Positions 1-18,237 of a DNA stretch of 64,000 nucleotides are shown piece after piece. Source of the DNA: Branchiostoma lanceolatum (Eukaryota; Chordata; Leptocardii; Amphioxiformes; Branchiostomatidae); contig NC_089731.1 of assembly GCF_035083965.1 (NCBI RefSeq), positions 10,142,001 to 10,206,000 on the forward strand, read 5' to 3'. Numbering within the stretch: the first letter of the stretch is position 1; every line of letters starts with the position of its first letter. The notes beneath the pieces are model-generated. The model ran no database searches. It was not told the origin of the DNA and saw only the letters and a program-made list of their open reading frames with translations. Made by a program: the position numbers and the translations under genes.

Positions 1-3000
1 CAAATGTAGAGGAAAATGTTCCTGACTATAGCTATAGGGCTGAAATGTGTGTGGTAATTGCTCAATATCCCTTGCACCAACCTTTTGGTACCTTGACTAG
101 TATTTCCGGATACCTGAGGCTTCACATCTCGAGTAGAGCCTGGTTTGAAGAAGTCTTCCATGATCCACAGGGAGGGAGATGAGGAACTGTCGCTGGAGAA
201 ATTAAAACAAAAAACAAACAATTTATGTGCTGTTATGAGGCATTGATGATAAGATCCCTACACAAGAGGCTAACAAAGTTTTAGAGATGATTCCAACACA
301 ATAATAGAACTTAAAGGCAGTTGAGAGTCAATGACTCAAAACAGATTTGGTCACATGCACCAACAGTTAAAAAAACCTCTTTCTCTGTTTTAAAGCTGTC
401 TTAAAGATTGCAAGCCTTATGAACTTAAAAGGATACAAAGGAGCATGTCAATACATTGTGGATGAACATTGATAGAAAAGGGGAATGAAGAAAAAAATTA
501 TCAAAATCCTCCTAAAATGGTTTCATCATTACACACCTGTCTGACTGGTGTTGATTACTGACAACTCGAGAGTTATTCTCCTTTGTCTTTCCTGATTTCC
601 CAGCTGCCCACTTCTGTGCAATAGCAAGAGTCTTCTTCAGACTTGGGGAGTCACTCTGAATATTTCTCCCCTGGCTAAATATATCTAAAGATGAGGGGTC
701 AACAGACTCCTGTGTCATGCCCTCTGCTTCACTTTCAATGAGCTCTTCCTCGCTATCTTGAGACTGCAGTATTTTCGATGGTGGGTTCTTCTTTTTTGAG
801 AACTGAACAACTTTATCAAAGGTGTCTTCTTTTCTGTCATCATAAGTGTTGCTAAAGTTCTCATCACTGTCCTGGAAATGCAGAATCTGTGAATCACCAA
901 ATGTGTTCTTTTTAGAAAGCCCTTCATTCAAAATGTAAGGCCCTTGTGGATAAACATAGGGCATTTCTTCAACTTCACTGACATCCTCCTCATATGGGTC
1001 ATCACTCTCTGGCTCCTCTACATCTGAGTACGGACTAACATATTGCTTGAAAGTGTCCCTCTTTTCACTGTTGGCATCTTCAGTTTCCCCTGGTGTGTTA
1101 ACCTGCTTCAGCCTGGTATCAGGATCATTAATGAAATGTTGTGGTTTGGACACTCTCTTTGCACTCCTAACGGAAGGCTTCAATCGTGGGACGTCTTCAT
1201 GGTCATCAAAGTCATAGACAGATGCGCCCTTAATCTGATCTGCACTCATAGACACATCTGTGTGTGGGCTTGGTCTCCACATCTGTATTGCTTTTCTTAT
1301 TTTCATGTGTTGCAGTCCTGTGGAAGACTGGGCAAGAGTCTTGGCCTCATATGTTGAGCTCTTACCACTGGCAGGAGTTTTGTTGCCTACCATCTTTGTC
1401 CTCCTCTTCTCCACACTTGCAGGCTTATCTCTAACTGCTTTCATCACTTCACTCTTACTGTTAGATAGGTCTGTGCAAGAATGTGATCTCTTCCTGAACC
1501 TCCCATATTGTCTCCAAGCAGGCAACTCCTCAGAAGACTGGAACGGAACTGGTGGGCAGTCTGGAGAAGGAGGGTTGGTGCTTGAATAGCTAACTACATC
1601 CTTTTTCACATTGCCCTTATCACACTGCTCTCTGTTTTCTGATTTTGACCTCTTACCATCTCTTGATGCAGTCAAAGATGGACCAATTCCTGTACCAAGA
1701 AGATCACTGATATCAATTGCTTCACTATCCATCTGACTAGCTTCTACTGCCTTATTTGTTGGCCTTTGTTTCTTTCTGCTCTTTCTCCCTCTCTTTGTAA
1801 CAGTGACCTGTGGCTCAACTGTTCCTTCTCTGTCTTTAATCTCTTGGTCATTTTGATCAGTGTGCTCTATCTTTGTTTCTTCTTCTTCTTGAGTTTGTTG
1901 TATCATTGACCTGGTCCGAACCTGAGGAAGAACTGTTGCTATGGGTGACTGTTTTCTCACACCTGACTTGACATGCTGGATGTCTGGTGAAAAAACAGGT
2001 TGTGCATCTCCTACATGCATTTTATACACTTCATTATCCCTGACTGAGGCATTGCCATCAGGTGATGTTCCAAACTGTTTGTGTATGGATTGTAAGGAGG
2101 AAGTTGTGTAAAAGGGTGGAAGCTGTCCATACTGCAGGTTGTAGTTACTCGTGGTTGTGCTCTGATGCTGAGTTGTCAGTCGGCTCCCGGATTCACCAAG
2201 ATTTCCATATTCACTGTCTTCATCTGGCCTTCTCTGCCCTTGGTGCTGATTGGTCATCCCTATCAGTTCCCTGCTCTGATGATTATTCCATCCATGTCTG
2301 TTTGTCTGTCCATGGTGCTGAATGGTGGATTCTTGGAGCCAGAGATGCTGTCCTTGGTGCTGATTGGTGTTCTTTGTTTCCTGCCTATTGTTTCCATTGG
2401 TGAGTCCCTGCCTTTCACTCTGATTGGTCAATGCTAAACAGGAAACCTGTCCAGAGTGCTCACCTGTGATATTATCAGCCATAGCCATGCTCTGTCCCAC
2501 AATCCTGGTAGAAGGTATGCTACTTTGTTGAAGACTGCTGTCTTGGTTACAAGGTCTTACTTCCATCATGTTCTGTTGCAACAAGCTCTTTTGTGGGTTT
2601 TGCAATGTACCAGTCATTCTTCCAGGGCCATATGTAGCTCCAGCTTCACTCTGTCTCATCCTTGTCATACCTGAAGACATTCCTGCCTGCACAGTTGTGG
2701 GATTTACTACTTCTGGTGATGTGGATGGTGCAACAGTATGGTAGCTAGGGTATGATATTGCTGATATTGCTGGTACACAGTGCAACTGATTGGTTGTATA
2801 GATGCTGGACAAAGCTAAGTTTGGTTGACCATAATTGTGTTGCTTTGACCATGTTGCTTGAATTCGGTCATCTTTCGGCTGTGTATCAGCCGCACTGATG
2901 TTCTGTTGCTTCCTATGCCGCTGTTCCTGTTGAGCAATAGCTGTTGACCATCGTGGGTCCTGATGAGAAACATTTTGTTCTTTGCTGCTGCTGTTATTTG

Positions 3001-5529
3001 TGGCCAGGTTTTTCTGTGATAAGTTACTACCACATTCTCCTCTTTTGTCCTTGCAACAATTGTGACTTTGCTTCTTCTTTTCTGTCTCATCCCTCTCCTT
3101 TGTCTGCTGTTCGAGCTGCTTCAGTTGCCTAAGGAGATGAGCATAATCTAGTAAGCATTTCTTGCTCAGCTCGATAGAAATGGTCACAACACAACTGTAC
3201 TTTGATATTAAAACTTGCTAGTTACATATGTGAAAGAAATACTGAGACAAGAAATGTAAGGATACTAATTGATCACTAAGGGTATATTAGTAACTAATTC
3301 TTGCTGATTTACAAACTGTGTCCTAAAATACTTATCCACCCAACCGTACAATGGGTGGATTCACTTTATATGTATGATCCCTGAGAGAATGTTATGGTGT
3401 TCAAAAAGAAACCTGAATACATGAACTAGTTGTACCTGGAAATTTCTCCACAAGACTTGATGCTCTCTTTCAGGACCTCTGTATTGACATTCTCCTTGTC
3501 CTTTAACTTTGATAGTTGCTCCCTTGTCAACTCCTGTCCAAGACAAACAGAACAAAATAAAACGGTGCTTTAAACAGTGCCGATTGTATCATATCGCCTT
3601 GTTTACCATGACCACAGCGGACAATGACACATAAGAAACCTTTCAACTCAAGAATAAGTCTTAAAGGAAAACAATAAGCCACTACTGTATTACCTTCAAG
3701 TTATCTAAAGGTGGATTAAGGTTTAGAGTATACACTACAATACCACCTTATCTAGAGGTGGATTAATTAATAAGGTTGAGAGCATACACAAGATCTTCTC
3801 TCTGTTGACTTCAAAATGCATACTACTGTATCAAAAGGTCATAATATCCAACCTGCTGTTTAGTCAATGTGGAGGTCAAAGTTGATATGATGTTGTCCTC
3901 CTTGGCAGCAAGTGCATCTTTTAGCTGATGTTTCAATTGTGAGATCTCAGCATCTTTTGCAGCCATTGCACTCTCCAGGTCACTCAGCTTGGCCTTGTCC
4001 TTCAAACAGAACAGGAAAGTTATTCTCCACAACAGATTGCTTTAAACAAGCTAAAAATTAAATCAGAATTTTACATGATCCAAACCTTCGGCTTTACACA
4101 CCTCTTCCCTCCTCTTGACAGCATCTTGTAGTCTTCCTGCATGTTTTCCCAGCTCATCAGTGACTTTCTGCAGCACCTGTTCAGCCTTCTCCCCTTGTGT
4201 TGTTGCTGTCTTGTCGATCTTGTCCTGAATCCCAGTTGTCAGGGTTTTCACTTCATCCACACAGTCCTAAAATGAGCAGATATATGTATATTACTTCTTT
4301 ACACACCCTTTCACATCATGAACGATTCAACTTGAAAACTTTCTCTAATGAGGAAGCTAGCAGACATAAAATCAGTTTATATGACCTCTTGCATATTTCT
4401 AGTCATATCTCAATTAACATATAAATCAATCAATCAATCAATCAACTTTTTGTATTTGATGGCCACTTGTTCTTCATCCATCCAGTCCTTTCTTCACATT
4501 ACTCTTACCTTATCAATGTAAACTGTTCATGGCCAGCAACAGCAGCTTTCAACATTGGCAAATTTCAGCTACATGTACTAGTATATGACAGAGTCTATTC
4601 CCAATTCAGTACAATGTAATGATACCTTCAGCATGGAGACAAACAAGTTCAGGATCTCCCTGTCATCTCTTTCTTTGGCCCTCTTCCTGTTCACTTCCAA
4701 CTGCTCCTGCAAGCTCATCTGGGGACATCCCCTGACCACAGAAATAGGCTGCCTGGCTCCTTGGGTGGGGAACAGAGCACTCTGGGCCTTGTACTTCTGG
4801 TAGTAGTTCACACTTCCTTCAGAGTCCTAGTAAATGGACAGAGCACTTTGTGATTCTGTCCTTTACCATTGGTAACTGTATCATATGTCTGTATGTGATA
4901 CAAAGATACTACTAGTAGTGATTCCTAAGCAAGGTGACAAAACTTTGCCCTGATTAGTGTAATAGCAGCCAGTACACTTTGTGGTTTTAAAATTATATGC
5001 TAATCCTTCATGCAAAATTTTAAATGTATAAAAGCAGAGAGAAGACAATAATGTTACCAAGCTCATGACTTGACATAAAACAGTTCTATTTGTATATCAA
5101 CTATATTCTGTGATGAAAAAGAATTATTGACACATTACACTGAAACGGTAATAAGTAACCAGCCCAGTAACCAAAAGTGTATCAACAAATGGATACAATC
5201 ACCGGAAAAATCATCTTGAAATATGCATAGTTACGCATTGTCAAGTGCTAGCTGATCGTAAACTGTAAAGGCAAATATCTCCTGCATGCTATATTTTGTC
5301 ACTCTCACAGTGTCACATGTCAACGTACATGAATTACCTGTTGTTGTGGAAAGAGAACATCAGAGTTCTGAGAATCGATCATCTGTGAATACATCCCCTC
5401 CGAGCTACCCGCCTGGCTGGACTGGGTCTGGCTGTTACTGCCATACTGCGGCCGGTCACCCTGCGAGTTCCGCCGGTAAAACCGCCGGCTGCCCAGGAGC
5501 TCTCGTGTGCTCAGCTGGTTGGTCAGCAT
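1..5529 (-). CDS. IHO1: IHO1/CCDC36-like meiotic double-strand-break factor (3' end beyond window)
   Basis: Minus-strand coding exons: 5529-5338, 4826-4626, 4266-4102, 3999-3853, 3533-3436, 3194-537 and a last visible exon from 192 down, which stays open to the window edge (a possible donor lies at 114/113). All junctions agree in phase. The start is the first ATG of the exon; the upstream exon ending at 6605 cannot join it in frame and is taken as 5' UTR. Residues about 65-131 resemble the conserved IHO1 block: a KYKAQSALF segment, then LQEQLEVNRKRAKERDD and ILNLFVSMLK, aligning by memory with human KYQTKPQLF, LLEQFEEKKKRAKDKCD and LYNFVSNVRE. Residues about 132-268 are coiled coil. Known role: IHO1 binds HORMAD1 on meiotic chromosome axes and promotes SPO11-dependent breaks. 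The single 2.66-kb exon encodes a long low-complexity region rich in Gln, His and Asn with TNQHQGQ-type repeats, so the protein exceeds 1150 residues, about twice the human length. Orthology is inferred from the short conserved block. Confidence 0.72.
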
Positions 5530-5598
5530 CTTGATGTGAGCCTGAATGAACATGCATCATACTAGTATATTAATTGCAATCATATCAAATAATTGGCA

Positions 5599-5846
5599 CC
5601 CTGTGGGGTCGTGTGGCGTAACGGCAGGGTCTTCGACTCAGAACCAAGAGGTCCCGAGTTCGAATCCCCCTGACGCCACCGATGTTGTGCCCTTGGGAAA
5701 GGCACTTTACACGACTTTCCTCACTTCGCCCAGGTGTATAAAGATAAAACTGGGTATGTTGTTATCTGTACATGGCACTGTTAATATAAGTTGTAAAAGC
5801 TTGAGTGCATTGCCACGTCGTCCTTGTCTGTCAAAAACCAAAAAAA
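5599..5846 (+). mobile_element. tRNA-derived SINE
   Basis: A tRNA-like head has an A-box-like GTGGCGTAACGGCAGGG and a B-box-like GAGTTCGAATCC (about 5656-5667). It is followed by a body with CCTTGGGAAAGGCACTTTAC, a motif common in invertebrate SINEs, and a short A-rich tail. It is flanked by a perfect 12-bp target duplication, AAATAATTGGCA (5587-5598 and 5847-5858). It lies in the IHO1 5' intron, opposite to the gene. The perfect duplication suggests a fairly young insertion. Confidence 0.85.
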
Positions 5847-5899
5847 AAATAATTGGCAATAACCATTTTTACTAAATGCCTGTAACTACTTGTTGGATA

Positions 5900-6140
5900 C
5901 TGTAAATGCAGAAATGTTCACGGTAGTTCTAATTTTATGTTTGCAGTTTTCACCAGTTAACTCTTTACCACAAACTTAAACACTTAAAACCACCGTAAAC
6001 TTAAAACCACAGCGGAAAGCTGTTCCGTTGTGTGACTGTAGTGCTACTATTGTTTCAAACACGAACTAAAAACCACAGCGAACACCCCATTTTCTCCCTA
6101 CCGTGAAATGAAATCCCCGCGAACATTTCTGCATTTACAG
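5900..6140. mobile_element. 241-bp MITE with TA target duplication
   Basis: Terminal inverted repeats CTGTAAATGCAGAAATGTTC and GAACATTTCTGCATTTACAG lie at the two ends and are flanked by TA, as expected for Tc1/mariner-like non-autonomous elements. The interior has short ACCACAG-type motifs and no coding sequence. A diverged copy in the opposite orientation lies at about 38152-38323. Confidence 0.8.
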
Positions 6141-6599
6141 TATATTACTTGTAGTTGCTGTGACAAAACATCTTGCCTTGCTGGCTTGCTTTGAATCAGT
6201 CTGGTCCCCACCAATGCTTTTCATCAAGACCCTGAGACTTCAGTGAAGTTCAGATCCCCCTCCCCCCCCCCTGAAATATATGAAATATAAACCACATTTG
6301 TTGGATATCTACATCCATCACCCAAATGCACGTACGTAAAAGATAAATACTACCAATTTTTTGTGATTAAAACGTACGAAAGTGTGTTGTGTATTAGAAT
6401 ATAGAATCAGTCAGTGTACATATGACACCACCACCATCAGCACATGCATCAAAAGTCGTCTGCAAAATTTTAATGAACTTGTCGTCTGCTAATAAAAATA
6501 CACGTTTTTTCTCAGTAGTTGGGATAACAGACAAAACTACTACCTTCTGTAGTTGCAGAAAGTTATTCCGCACACAAATTGACCAAACAACCCGTAACA

Positions 6600-6830
6600 C
6601 TCACCTACAGTTTTGCGAAATGGGACAGAATAGTCGTCACGCGTCATTTCATTCATAACTCCCGCCTGTCGCCTCCATTTTCCGATCTTCTTTCCCAAAA
6701 GTGTGTCACGTGACTAACGCGTGAAGACACGAGAAAAAACGAGACTAGGGTAGGGCGGTAAGTCCTGGATATCTTCGTGTTTCCTGGCAAAGTTTGAGCG
6801 AATTTCACGCAGTTTGGAGCGTGTAGGTAA
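6600..6830. promoter_or_regulatory. Divergent promoter shared by IHO1 and AP2M1
   Basis: A minus-strand 5' UTR exon ends at 6605 with donor GTGAGTG, and a plus-strand 5' UTR exon ends at 6826 with donor GTAAGC. The two transcripts must therefore start within about 220 bp of each other. Between them are a CACGTGA E-box-like site near 6708 and a CCTCCATTTTCC element compatible with YY1. No TATA box is visible. Transcription starts are inferred from the splice donors. Confidence 0.6.
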
Positions 6831-7985
6831 GCTAAGTACTCACTCACATTATATATAAAGCATTTTTACAAATCTGAGATGTATAAAAATGTTTTATGGT
6901 TGAATTTGAAGGCGATGTGTACCGTGCGAATTTGAATGATAAAAGATGGCTGACGGACGGTCACGCGCCGGATTTGGGGGTGGGGTGGAGCCGACTGGTG
7001 CTCGTGATGTGGTCCCTTTTGTCTTACGAATCACCTCGGCAGAGGTTGTAGGGTTTCTTTGTATAGAAATTATAATGTGATGAGAAAAAACACAGCATAC
7101 AACTTAAATGGTTCTTGTTTTTTGAAATAGATCTCATGAAAACTGGATTTTTTTCGAAAGGAAATGGGGGGGGGGGGCACTATGCCACCTACTGGGACTG
7201 TAGGACATAAGTAACATTTGGGCTCTTCCTGGGAATTCATTAATGATATACAACTAGTAGAAATTCGCCTTAGAAATTAGGCTGTTTATTTACCTACATG
7301 GAGTGGCAGCAATTTTGCAATTATCAACGTTACTCAGAGTCAAATTATCTCGAAAATTTGTTTGCTCAGGTCAGATTTGGTTGATGATTGATTTGCAGTG
7401 ATTTAATATTCTGTTTTGACTAATTAACATCTGTATGAAATACCCTTCAGGTGACTTTGGTTTCTAATGGTTTATGCAGATATACAGCATAGGCATAGGC
7501 CCCTTGTATTTGTAGGTCACATTCAAAGCCTGGGCCCCGAGATAAAAGAATGTGTCAGGAAATAGAGGAAGGAAAGGTTTTGTGTTGTCCTTTTTCCTGT
7601 CACCAAATTGACCAATAATAAAATCAATGTTGCGGATATCAAAACTGTTCTTGATTAATGTAAGTCAAAACACAGATACGTCCTTGACTCCTTGTTATGT
7701 GTTATGTATACATACTTTACAACTATAATACAAGTGTACATGTGACGGGTTATAAATTGGTGACATAATCTGTAAGAGTGAACATTACATGTTGTTATTG
7801 ATTGCTTTTTTTGGTCTCCTAGAGTATTTGTTAAGAAAGTTTTCATATTTTTGTTATATTTTCAATTTGTAGATGACCTTTTGCGTTTATGAAAAGACAT
7901 TTCATGTCAATCATTAGTTAACCTCCCGTTGGTTCTCTATGATTCATAAGTGTCATTTCTCATTCCTTTAGGATAAGCAGGCACC

Positions 7986-13470
<5,485 letters not shown>

Positions 13471-15918
13471 CGTAATGAATGGCCAGGGAATGAGACCAGG
13501 GAAAACCGGACAAACATAACGCCCATCCAACACCCCTGTCCCCAAATTATGCAGTCCAAATTTAACCAAGGATACATCAAGGACTGGTCCACATAGTTAG
13601 GAAAATGGGGGGTTACAAATGTCCTAGTAGAGGACATGTCTTTGTTACAGTGTATGTTTCCATGGAGCCAAATGTATCATGTAGTCAACACAGGTCTCAG
13701 ATGTTTGTTCTGATTCTCTAGAAGTGTTATATTGGTGTTAATCAGATTTTAAGGTGTTATGGACCAAGGCACACAAATGATAGGAAAGTGAGGAAACCGT
13801 AATTTGCTTTGCAAAGGAAGAATCTGTACATTACATATGCTTTACAGATGTGAAAATACCCAATTAGAATATGTTGAAAAGTTGTGCCTGGAACTATTTC
13901 ACTTACAGCATTTGCCTCATGAGGGAGTTAAGTTTCAGATGAAAATATAATTGTACCAAAAACAACTTAACTTACTTATTTCTGTGACTTTGGTGTTTCA
14001 AAATATGCATATATAAATTTTGATGCACAGACTTATGGGATTGTTTTTCAGAGTTAACTACAATCCCATGATGCATTTGGCTCCCCGGTATCAACATACG
14101 CTGTTCACGTCTACTCCAGAGAAAATTTGTAGAAAGTATTTACAAAAATAGTCTAATTATGTGTCAGGTAGAAGACTGCACTGTATAGGCAGTTGTAAAG
14201 TGATCAAAAGTGTCTTTTATTGTGCCCTAAATGTGAAAACATATAACTAGGAAGACAGAGGAGTGTGGACAAAATAAAATTTTTCTCTGTCATAGAATCA
14301 GTTGTAAAACATAGCATATTGTTATGCTCTGTATTAAGTGACACAATTTGCTGCAATAACATTGTAGATTGCCTCATTGATTGCTGTAACCATTATTTCC
14401 TTCTCACGGTATCTTTTGGTTAGTTACTACTACGAAAATGCCCTTCCTAACAATGTATTGATTAGGACAAAGCAATTATTAGTATTTAAAGTGATATGCA
14501 TTTTTTAGAAACTCGTCATCAAACGTGCAGTAGATTTCAGTGTTTTATCAGCAAACTTTAACCTTCTCCCTTCTAATATACAACCTTGGTACCAAATTTG
14601 TATTGGATATGTAATTAGGCAGCAGGGACAAGGTTAAATTGTAATATCCTCACTACATTAGTCCATAGCTTTTCTGAACCCTCGTCACTGTATTGTAGTC
14701 ATTCCAGAAGCTTTCCTTAGGTTAGATATAGCAATGAACCTTTGAACAGTGAAGTGTAACAATGCTCAGCAAAGTGTCACAGACATTAACCCCCTCCCCC
14801 ACATTATGACTACCATTTAGATGGTATGAACCAAAATCAAGCCTGTTGATTGGCCATTGCAAATGTCTATTTCAACGTCCAACAGTCATTTGCATACATT
14901 GACATCTTACCAGTTACCACAATAGTTACAGCAAGGAGGTTGAATATAGATCTATATTTAACCTCCTTGGTTACAGGAAAATACACAATACACTGGTAAA
15001 TGACGAAAACATGAATTGTTCCCTTTTATTTACAGCCTTTTTCTGTCGCTTTATGCCTACTCGTAATATCCAGTTAGTGTATTTTCAGAGGGGAGGCTTG
15101 TCTGACATTGACAACATTCGTCCATTGTACAAAGTGTTCTGTACTTTGTGAAGTAGCCATGCATTGGTGAAAATAAACAAATCTGTGCACTGCAGTACTG
15201 TACCAGTGTGGTGGCTGTCTGCTGATATTCAATGGTATACTAGTATTGATTAACAGTACCTGCTATGTGAGGCACATAATTATGGACTGCTGGATATTCC
15301 CAAAGAAATTTGTTCAGTCAAAATATGAAGGGAATTTTCTAGACTGGACTTTCTAGTCATAGATAATAGCACCGTGCACCTGATACATCTGTCTGCATCT
15401 TGTAGATTCCTTGTAGATTGAATTGAAAACACCCTCATAGAATAAAGACTTCTTACGACTGCAAACACTTCACACTGAGAAAAACTTGAGTGTGTTTGCT
15501 AAATCAACAAAGCTAAATCCGAGTTTCAGACATCCCCGGCTGTCTCAGGAATATACTATTACTAGTAACTTCCCTGTACCTTGTACCTGTACTGGGGTAC
15601 GTGTTATTGCCATAATTGTATGGAAATTTTAGTACGCAGTACTAGTCATCGACAGTGAGCCATCTTTCGCAAGTCATTAAAGATGCAAGAGATGAAACGT
15701 AGTCTAAACATAGTGTGTTTGGTCAAACTTGGTTTGGTAGCGGTGAAACTGCATATATCCTCTCCCCTGCGCTTTAGTTTAGATGTATTCAATACGAAAT
15801 GCCTTATTCATATCACAGATAATGCAAACACACACACACACACCACATGCAGCCCTTGCCTTGTATTTGGTTTTTACAAGCCATGGTAGACCGCTCCCGC
15901 CCCCATGGTGGTTGGCAA
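13471..15918. other. AP2M1 3' UTR and downstream intergenic sequence
   Basis: AT-rich sequence with no convincing coding frame. Possible polyadenylation signals AATAAA lie at 14273, 15172 and 15441 on the plus strand. A short CA run lies at about 15829-15842. Confidence 0.6.
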
Positions 15919-15940
15919 ACATAGCTCGCCTTGACCTTAA

Positions 15941-16439
15941 AGGCAACCAGAACATTTTATGAGGCTTGAAAACTGGAAATATTATAGTTACTGTAATCTT
16001 TGTGAAATCGACATTTAATGCCACTGTTTACCACATTTGCGTGATAATTTCATATCAAAAGTGTCCAAAAGCGGCACAAAAACAGTCTACATGGTGATCT
16101 TTTAGTTTCACGCGCCTATTGTAAATACTGTAGACACCAAAGCCCCGCCCACCTCCGTCAAAACGTAGAAATGCAAAATTAAAACATAAAAATGCAAATA
16201 TTTGACGGACATGTAGTCATCCTCTCATTGGTCGAACCGCTAATTGTGATGGACAGTCAGGGTCAGTCTACTAGGGCTTGGATTTTCTATCAGCTCTCAC
16301 CACAAAACGACATCGTATTTTTGCTCCTTTAATATCGATATGTAATGGTATGGTGTTATTGAAACTTATTATGTGTAGGAATGTCTAGAAATTGGAGTTT
16401 TTCAATTCAAGTTTCAAGCCTCAGAAAATGCTCTGGATG
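15941..16439. mobile_element. TTAA-type MITE, copy 1
   Basis: Begins AGGCAACCAGAAC right after TTAA and ends CTCTGGATG. The inverted ends pair over about 30 bp (AACATTTTATGAGGCTTGAA with TTTCAAGCCTCAGAAAATG). Unit B has the empty site CCTTGACCTTAAGGTCAG at about 24994-25011. The last three bases and the right TTAA copy are lost here. TTAA targeting suggests piggyBac-like mobilisation, but no transposase is present. Confidence 0.8.
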
Positions 16440-16639
16440 TCAGCTGTATAACCGGCAAGGGGCCAGCGTGCCCAGGCTGCATTTTCAAATGTTTCCCCGT
16501 AAAGGATAATTTCCAAGCAAATGTCGGGGTGGCTGAAACGTAGCGATTTAGTCTCTCCCTACATCTACTTGAATATTACGCCAAGGAAACATTATTAGTC
16601 GTCGCACATGGACCTGCTCGCCCGTCTGGGGATCATGAA

Positions 16640-16780
16640 TTAGTAATGCGGTATTTTGGTGCATGCGTATTGGTAGCCGAAAAGATGGCGGGCGGACCGC
16701 ATCATTTCACTGACGCTTACTTTCGCTTGCCCTTTTACAGCTGTAGCGTTTCACCAACATCCTAAACCCGCTGCTTCTAG
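16640..16780 (+). promoter_or_regulatory. Pannexin A promoter and 5' UTR exon
   Basis: AAAGATGGCGGGCGG (from 16681) matches the YY1 core often found at animal start sites. A probable non-coding first exon ends CTGCTTCTAG at 16780 before GTAAGAAT. The next acceptor, TTTCCAG, precedes 18185, 53 bp before the ATG. The same arrangement is conserved in unit B. Confidence 0.6.
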
Positions 16781-17058
16781 GTAAGAATATCATGCCATCA
16801 TCCTACCGTGTTGTCTAGTATATCTTCAAGAAATTGAAGTTTCCCTCTTTTCTGCGAATCGGAATTTCATTTGAGCACTATTCTCATTTATATACGGCAT
16901 ATTGGTACTCGTGCATAACGGCTTGACCAGTTGTACCAAATAGTTAAAAGAATGTACAAAAGTATATATTGTGACAAAGATATGCAGGAAGTGTTGTAGG
17001 TCTTTGTTTTGGTAGACATGGGACGGTTTGAAAGCTAGATAGGTAGTACGATTTTTAT

Positions 17059-17789
17059 AGCCCCATATTCAGGCTTTACTGCGGCCTTTTTATCTAATGA
17101 TGAGGTGACGAATTCTTGAATTTCGACCATGTTCTGATGAGTGATGGTTTCAGTTACCCTGATATATTGCCGATGTTGATGCAAATTGTAACCATCAGAA
17201 CACAATAGCAACCAGAAAACAGTGCGCCCGTAGAAGAGCCTGCTTCCAAGTTTAGATTTTCCACGTGTCAGGTCTAGAACCACGCGCATATAATTGCTTG
17301 ATGTCTGTATACACGTGGGTTTATGAATAGATCATACCTCAGTCCTATCCTGTCTCTATTTTCAGTTTCAGTTTTTGTTGGATTTTTTTTACCTATTATG
17401 TGCTTTCTTTTTGATGCACAATACAACTGACCTGCCATATGATTTCTCTTGGCCACCCGCAAAGTGTTCTCTTGGCAAACTAAAAATAGAGACAGGATAG
17501 GACTGAGGTCTGATGTAATTATAAACCCACGTGTATACAGACAGCAAACAATTGTATGCATCACCTGTGTGTGGTACAAGATCTGACACGTGGAAAATCT
17601 AACCTCGGAAGCAGGCTCTTCCACGGGCTCGTTGTTTTCAGGTTGCTGCCTAGTTCTGGTGGTTACACTTTGCACCAACATTGACAATATCAGGGAAAAC
17701 TTAAGCCATCAAAAGGCGGTTGAAATCTATGAATTTGTCACTCGTCATTAGAAAAAAAAGGGCCGTGGCAAAAGCCTGAATTGTGGGCT
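17059..17789. repeat. Long inverted repeat (~300-bp arms) upstream of pannexin A
   Basis: The left arm (17059 to about 17362) and right arm (about 17482-17789) are imperfect reverse complements over nearly their whole length. Shared blocks are TGTATACACGTGGGTTTAT, CAGTCCTATCCTGTCTCTAT, GAAGAGCCTGCTTCC and GATTTTCCACGTGTCAG. The loop is about 120 bp and no coding frame is credible. Unit B lacks it: its sequence diverges right after GGTAGTAC. It is probably a foldback-type element, and the family is unknown. Confidence 0.8.
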
Positions 17790-18184
17790 GCAAAAAATCG
17801 TCTTTAGAGGTATTTTCCGGCGTAGGACGCTCGGCGATGGCTAATTTTACGTGCGATTTACCTGCGATTTACCTGCGATTGACCTTGGTACACTAAAAAA
17901 ACATCGTACGATGTACCTACGTTATATGTGACCACCACTTTGTATGTGTTAACTATTGCACCCGGCTTTTCCCAAACGTACGACGTACGGCGCTGTCATG
18001 ACGGAAGAAACGCCATCGTAGGTACGACGTGAGTTTAGTGTGACCGGGGCTTTATTTGCAGTGGGTGAGTGGCCTGCGGGTAGCTTTACAGCGATTCTCC
18101 TTAAACACGATAGGACCAAGATAGTCCTGTTCGGGTGTTCCATAGAAACGTCATCTCTTCCCTCTATTCTTTCGTGATTTCCAG
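17790..18184. other. Intron sequence with a probable MITE remnant
   Basis: Contains repeated GCGATTTACCT motifs, palindromic CGTACGACGTACG-type stretches and a right end GTGTGACCGGGGCT that looks like a transposon terminus. No matching left end could be fixed. The intron acceptor TTTCCAG ends at 18184. Confidence 0.35.
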
Positions 18185-18237
18185 GGCGAACGCAGTGTTT
18201 CGAAGAATAACGAACTCCATCGTGAAGCCAGCGCAAC

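Noticed and set aside
3187-3194. IHO1 large exon as a separate gene starting at 3187
   Set aside because: The frame opens with GTG, not ATG, and joins upstream exons through a phase-2 acceptor at 3195.
5599-5680. True tRNA gene
   Set aside because: The tRNA-like part is followed by a SINE body and A-rich tail and is enclosed in a 12-bp target duplication.
17274-17687. 137-residue minus-strand open frame
   Set aside because: It lies within the arms and loop of the long inverted repeat, has no recognised similarity and is absent from unit B.
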